From positions 1 to 23,362 of the forward strand of contig CAJUPG010000003.1 in NCBI GenBank assembly GCA_910588455.1: DNA of 23,362 bases, given 5' to 3'. This DNA comes from an uncultured Oscillospiraceae bacterium. GTDB taxonomy: Bacteria > Bacillota > Clostridia > Oscillospirales > Oscillospiraceae. The notes under the pieces are model-generated. The model did not search any database, had not been told where the DNA came from, and saw only the letters and a list, made by a program, of their open reading frames with translations. This document shows positions 21,414-23,362 of the stretch, piece by piece (the stretch's first letter is position 1; each line of letters begins with the position of its first letter). A program made the translations under genes and the position numbers.

Positions 21414-23148
21414 TGGCCTTTACGCTTTTGAAGTGCTTCAAAAGCTGGGCCCGGCGCTTCTCCCCCACCCCGGGAATCTGGTCCAGCACGGAGCCCTGGA
21501 TCCGGCCTGTGCGCTGCTGGCGGTTGAATTCAATGGCAAACCGGTGGGTCTCCTCCTGAATCTGCCCAATGAGGGCAAACACCGCCGGAATGGCCTGGAT
21601 ACCAATCTCCCGGCCGTCCGGGTGGACCAGGGCCCGGGTTCGGTGCCGGTCGTCCTTCACCATGCCGAAGACAGGAATCTGCAAGCCCATCCGCTCCAGC
21701 ACTCCGGCGGCGATTTTTACGTGCTGCTCCCCGCCGTCAATGAGCAGCAGATCCGGCTTCTGGTCAAATTTCTCGTCCCCGTCCAGATACCGCTGGAACC
21801 GCCGGGTGAGCACCTGCTCCATGGACGCGTAGTCGTTCGGCCCGTCCAGCCCCTTGATTTTAAACCGCCGGTAGTCCCGTTTCAGGGGCCGGCCGTCCTG
21901 ATAGACCACCATAGACGCAACCATATCGTCCGCCCCGGTGTTGGAGATGTCGTAGGACTCCATCCGCCGGGGCGGATGTTCCATCCCCAGCATCCGTCCC
22001 AATGCCTCCAGAAGCTTGTTCTGCCGCTCCTCCCGGGTGGTGGCCCGGAGGACCTCCTCACAGGCATTCTGGTTGGCCATTTTGACCAAATCCATCTTGG
22101 CTCCCCGCTGGGGGGTGAGCAGCTCCACCCGGCTGCCCACCTGTTCGGACAGCATCCGCATCACCGGCACCTGGTCGTCGATCTCGCAGGGCAGGCAGAT
22201 TTGCTTTGGCAGGCGGGTACGGCCCACGTAATACTGCTTCACCAGGGAGGAGACAATATCCTCCCGCCGCTCCTCCACCGAGCAGTCCAGCAGCTCCATG
22301 TCCTTGGCCGCCAGCTCCCCCTCCACATAGTGGAGAATCACAAAGCAGCTCTTCCCCGTCTCCTGGAAAAATCCCACCACATCTGTGTCCGCCAGGGACC
22401 CGGCCACCACCTTCTGCCGCTTGCCCAGCAGCTCGATGGCCCGCAGCCGGTCCCGCAGCTCCGCCGCCCGCTCAAAGCGCAGCTCCTCTGCCGCCCGCTC
22501 CATCTCCGCGGCCAGCTCGTTCTGCACCTCCTGAAAGCGGCCCTCCAGAAGGGAAACCGCCTGGGCGATGGCCTCCTGGTGCCGGGGCAGCAGGTCGTCC
22601 CCCCGGCAGTAGCCGTCGCACTGGCCCATGTGGAAGTTGAGGCAGGGCCGCTCCTTGCCCACGTCCCGGGGAAATTTTTTTCCGCAGGAGGGCAGCCGCA
22701 GAGCCGCCCGGAGGGCGTCCAAAATCTCCTGGGTGCCGTGGCGGCCGGCGAAGGGCCCAAAATACCGGGCTCCGTCCTGGGCCGCCTTGGAGGCCAGGGA
22801 GAACTTGGGGTACTCCTCCTTTACGGACAGGCGCACATAGGGATAGCCCTTGCTGTCTTTCAGCAGGATGTTGTACCGGGGCTGGTGGCGCTTGATCAGG
22901 GAGCACTCCAGCACCAGGGCCTCAAACTCGCTGTCGGCGATAATCACGTCAAAGTGGTCAATCTGGGACACCATAGCCCGGGTCTTCTCCGTATGGGAGG
23001 CGGAGTCCTGAAAATACTGGCTCACCCGGTTTTTCAGGGCCTTGGCCTTGCCCACGTAGATCACCGTGCTCTTGGCGTCCTGCATGATATACACCCCGGG
23101 CTTCAGGGGCAGGCTGCGGGCCTTGTCCTTCAGCTCGTCAAAGGTCAA
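21331..23148 (-). CDS. uvrC: Excinuclease ABC subunit C (UvrC)
   Basis: The 605-residue protein makes both incisions in nucleotide excision repair within the UvrABC system. It has an N-terminal GIY-YIG nuclease domain (about residues 10-90; PGVYIM then VIYVGKAKALKNRV). A cysteine cluster (about 145-170), a UVR domain that contacts UvrB (about 200-235), an RNase H-like nuclease domain (about 375-530; ESYDISN, LLIDGG, DDRHRTRAL) and a C-terminal helix-hairpin-helix region (PGVGEKRRAQLLKHF) follow. I start at the TTG at 23146-23148, because GGAGGTGA lies five bases before it; the GTG at 23155-23157 is part of that binding site. The 3' end abuts a truncated XRE-like gene. Little room for a promoter exists between the upstream terminator and the start. 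Confidence 0.96.
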   Translation of the reverse strand: MTFDELKDKARSLPLKPGVYIMQDAKSTVIYVGKAKALKNRVSQYFQDSASHTEKTRAMVSQIDHFDVIIADSEFEALVLECSLIKRHQPRYNILLKDSKGYPYVRLSVKEEYPKFSLASKAAQDGARYFGPFAGRHGTQEILDALRAALRLPSCGKKFPRDVGKERPCLNFHMGQCDGYCRGDDLLPRHQEAIAQAVSLLEGRFQEVQNELAAEMERAAEELRFERAAELRDRLRAIELLGKRQKVVAGSLADTDVVGFFQETGKSCFVILHYVEGELAAKDMELLDCSVEERREDIVSSLVKQYYVGRTRLPKQICLPCEIDDQVPVMRMLSEQVGSRVELLTPQRGAKMDLVKMANQNACEEVLRATTREERQNKLLEALGRMLGMEHPPRRMESYDISNTGADDMVASMVVYQDGRPLKRDYRRFKIKGLDGPNDYASMEQVLTRRFQRYLDGDEKFDQKPDLLLIDGGEQHVKIAAGVLERMGLQIPVFGMVKDDRHRTRALVHPDGREIGIQAIPAVFALIGQIQEETHRFAIEFNRQQRTGRIQGSVLDQIPGVGEKRRAQLLKHFKSVKAIKAASLEQLQEVVPKNTAQAVYSHFHS

Positions 23149-23178
23149 GCAAATCACCTCCGGTTTTGAAGCATATGA

Positions 23179-23206
23179 AAAAAGGGCGCCGCGTTTGCGG
23201 CGCCCT
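23179..23206 (-). terminator. Terminator between the HPr-like gene and uvrC
   Basis: A 9-bp all-GC-rich stem, GGGCGCCGC/GCGGCGCCC, with a four-base loop, is followed on the minus strand by six T. It ends the HPr-like gene and leaves about 30 bases before the uvrC start. Confidence 0.9.
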
Positions 23207-23227
23207 GTGCGATTGGATGTGTACGGC

Positions 23228-23362
23228 TTACTCCGTGAAGTCCGAGGAGATCATCTGATAGAGAGCCTCTACCGCCTGCTTCTCGTCGGGACCGTCCGCG
23301 ATCAGCTTGATGGGGGTGCCCTTTCCGGGAATGGCTTTGTCCTGGGGATGAATATTTTCATG
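23228..23362 (-). CDS. HPr-like phosphocarrier protein, C-terminal fragment (partial at window edge)
   Basis: The minus strand is open from the window edge to a TAA at 23228-23230, giving 44 residues. The end GTPIKLIADGPDEKQAVEALYQMI resembles the last strand and helix of HPr-family proteins (in HPr: GDxIxIxxxGxDExxAxxxL). The preceding part (HENIHPQDKAIPGK) does not match the usual HPr motif there (ILGLMSLG), so it may be a divergent HPr or HPr-like regulator. The active-site region lies outside the window. The terminator at 23179-23206 follows it. Confidence 0.5.
   Translation of the reverse strand, partial: HENIHPQDKAIPGKGTPIKLIADGPDEKQAVEALYQMISSDFTE

Noticed and set aside
1..23362. CRISPR arrays, insertion sequences, rRNA genes
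   Set aside because: No regularly spaced repeats, transposase frames, terminal inverted repeats or rRNA-like segments were recognised.

Overview
The window is a piece of a GC-rich Bacillota chromosome. The style suggests a gut clostridium of the Oscillospiraceae type (Flavonifractor, Pseudoflavonifractor, Oscillibacter or Lawsonibacter-like). The clues are strong GGAGG ribosome binding sites, tRNAs with encoded CCA, an ftsE-ftsX-M23 peptidase operon, mutS2, a NiaR-type repressor and an AhrC/ArgR-style arginine operon. The genus is an inference; there is no rRNA in the window.

Layout. Positions 48-270 hold two serine tRNAs on the minus strand behind a consensus promoter. Positions 383-3275 hold a minus-strand cell-division operon (ftsE, ftsX, secreted coiled-coil M23 hydrolase) with its own promoter, a WalR-like direct repeat at the start site, and a terminator. 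A minus-strand niaR (3293-3805) is divergent from a plus-strand arginine operon argG-argH-argJ-argB-argF (4050-9707), which has ARG-box-like sites upstream and a perfect-palindrome terminator downstream. cutC follows at 9791-10555.

The unusual part is 10550-17115, all on the minus strand. Downstream of mutS2, a promoter followed at once by a terminator-like hairpin leads into a compact seven-gene cassette: baseplate/tail-fibre-like proteins, a tail protein whose C-terminus resembles variable proteins of diversity-generating retroelements, an XhlA-like protein, two small membrane proteins (one holin-like) and a CHAP endolysin. No capsid, terminase, portal, integrase or reverse transcriptase gene is visible, so this is an orphan fibre-and-lysis module. 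Behind its terminator lies an 831-residue gene whose two ends look like flagellin D1/D0 segments. They surround a helical region and a beta-solenoid-like insert, and the gene is preceded by an exact sigma-28/SigD -10 element (GCCGATAA). I consider this gene and the adjoining cassette the most novel content.

Positions 17115-23362 are housekeeping again: mutS2, a coiled-coil protein, coaD, rsmD, a truncated XRE-family gene start abutting uvrC, uvrC, a terminator, and the 3' end of an HPr-like gene at the edge. A second point of interest is argB, which is intact in length but has lost key residues in several motifs of acetylglutamate kinase.
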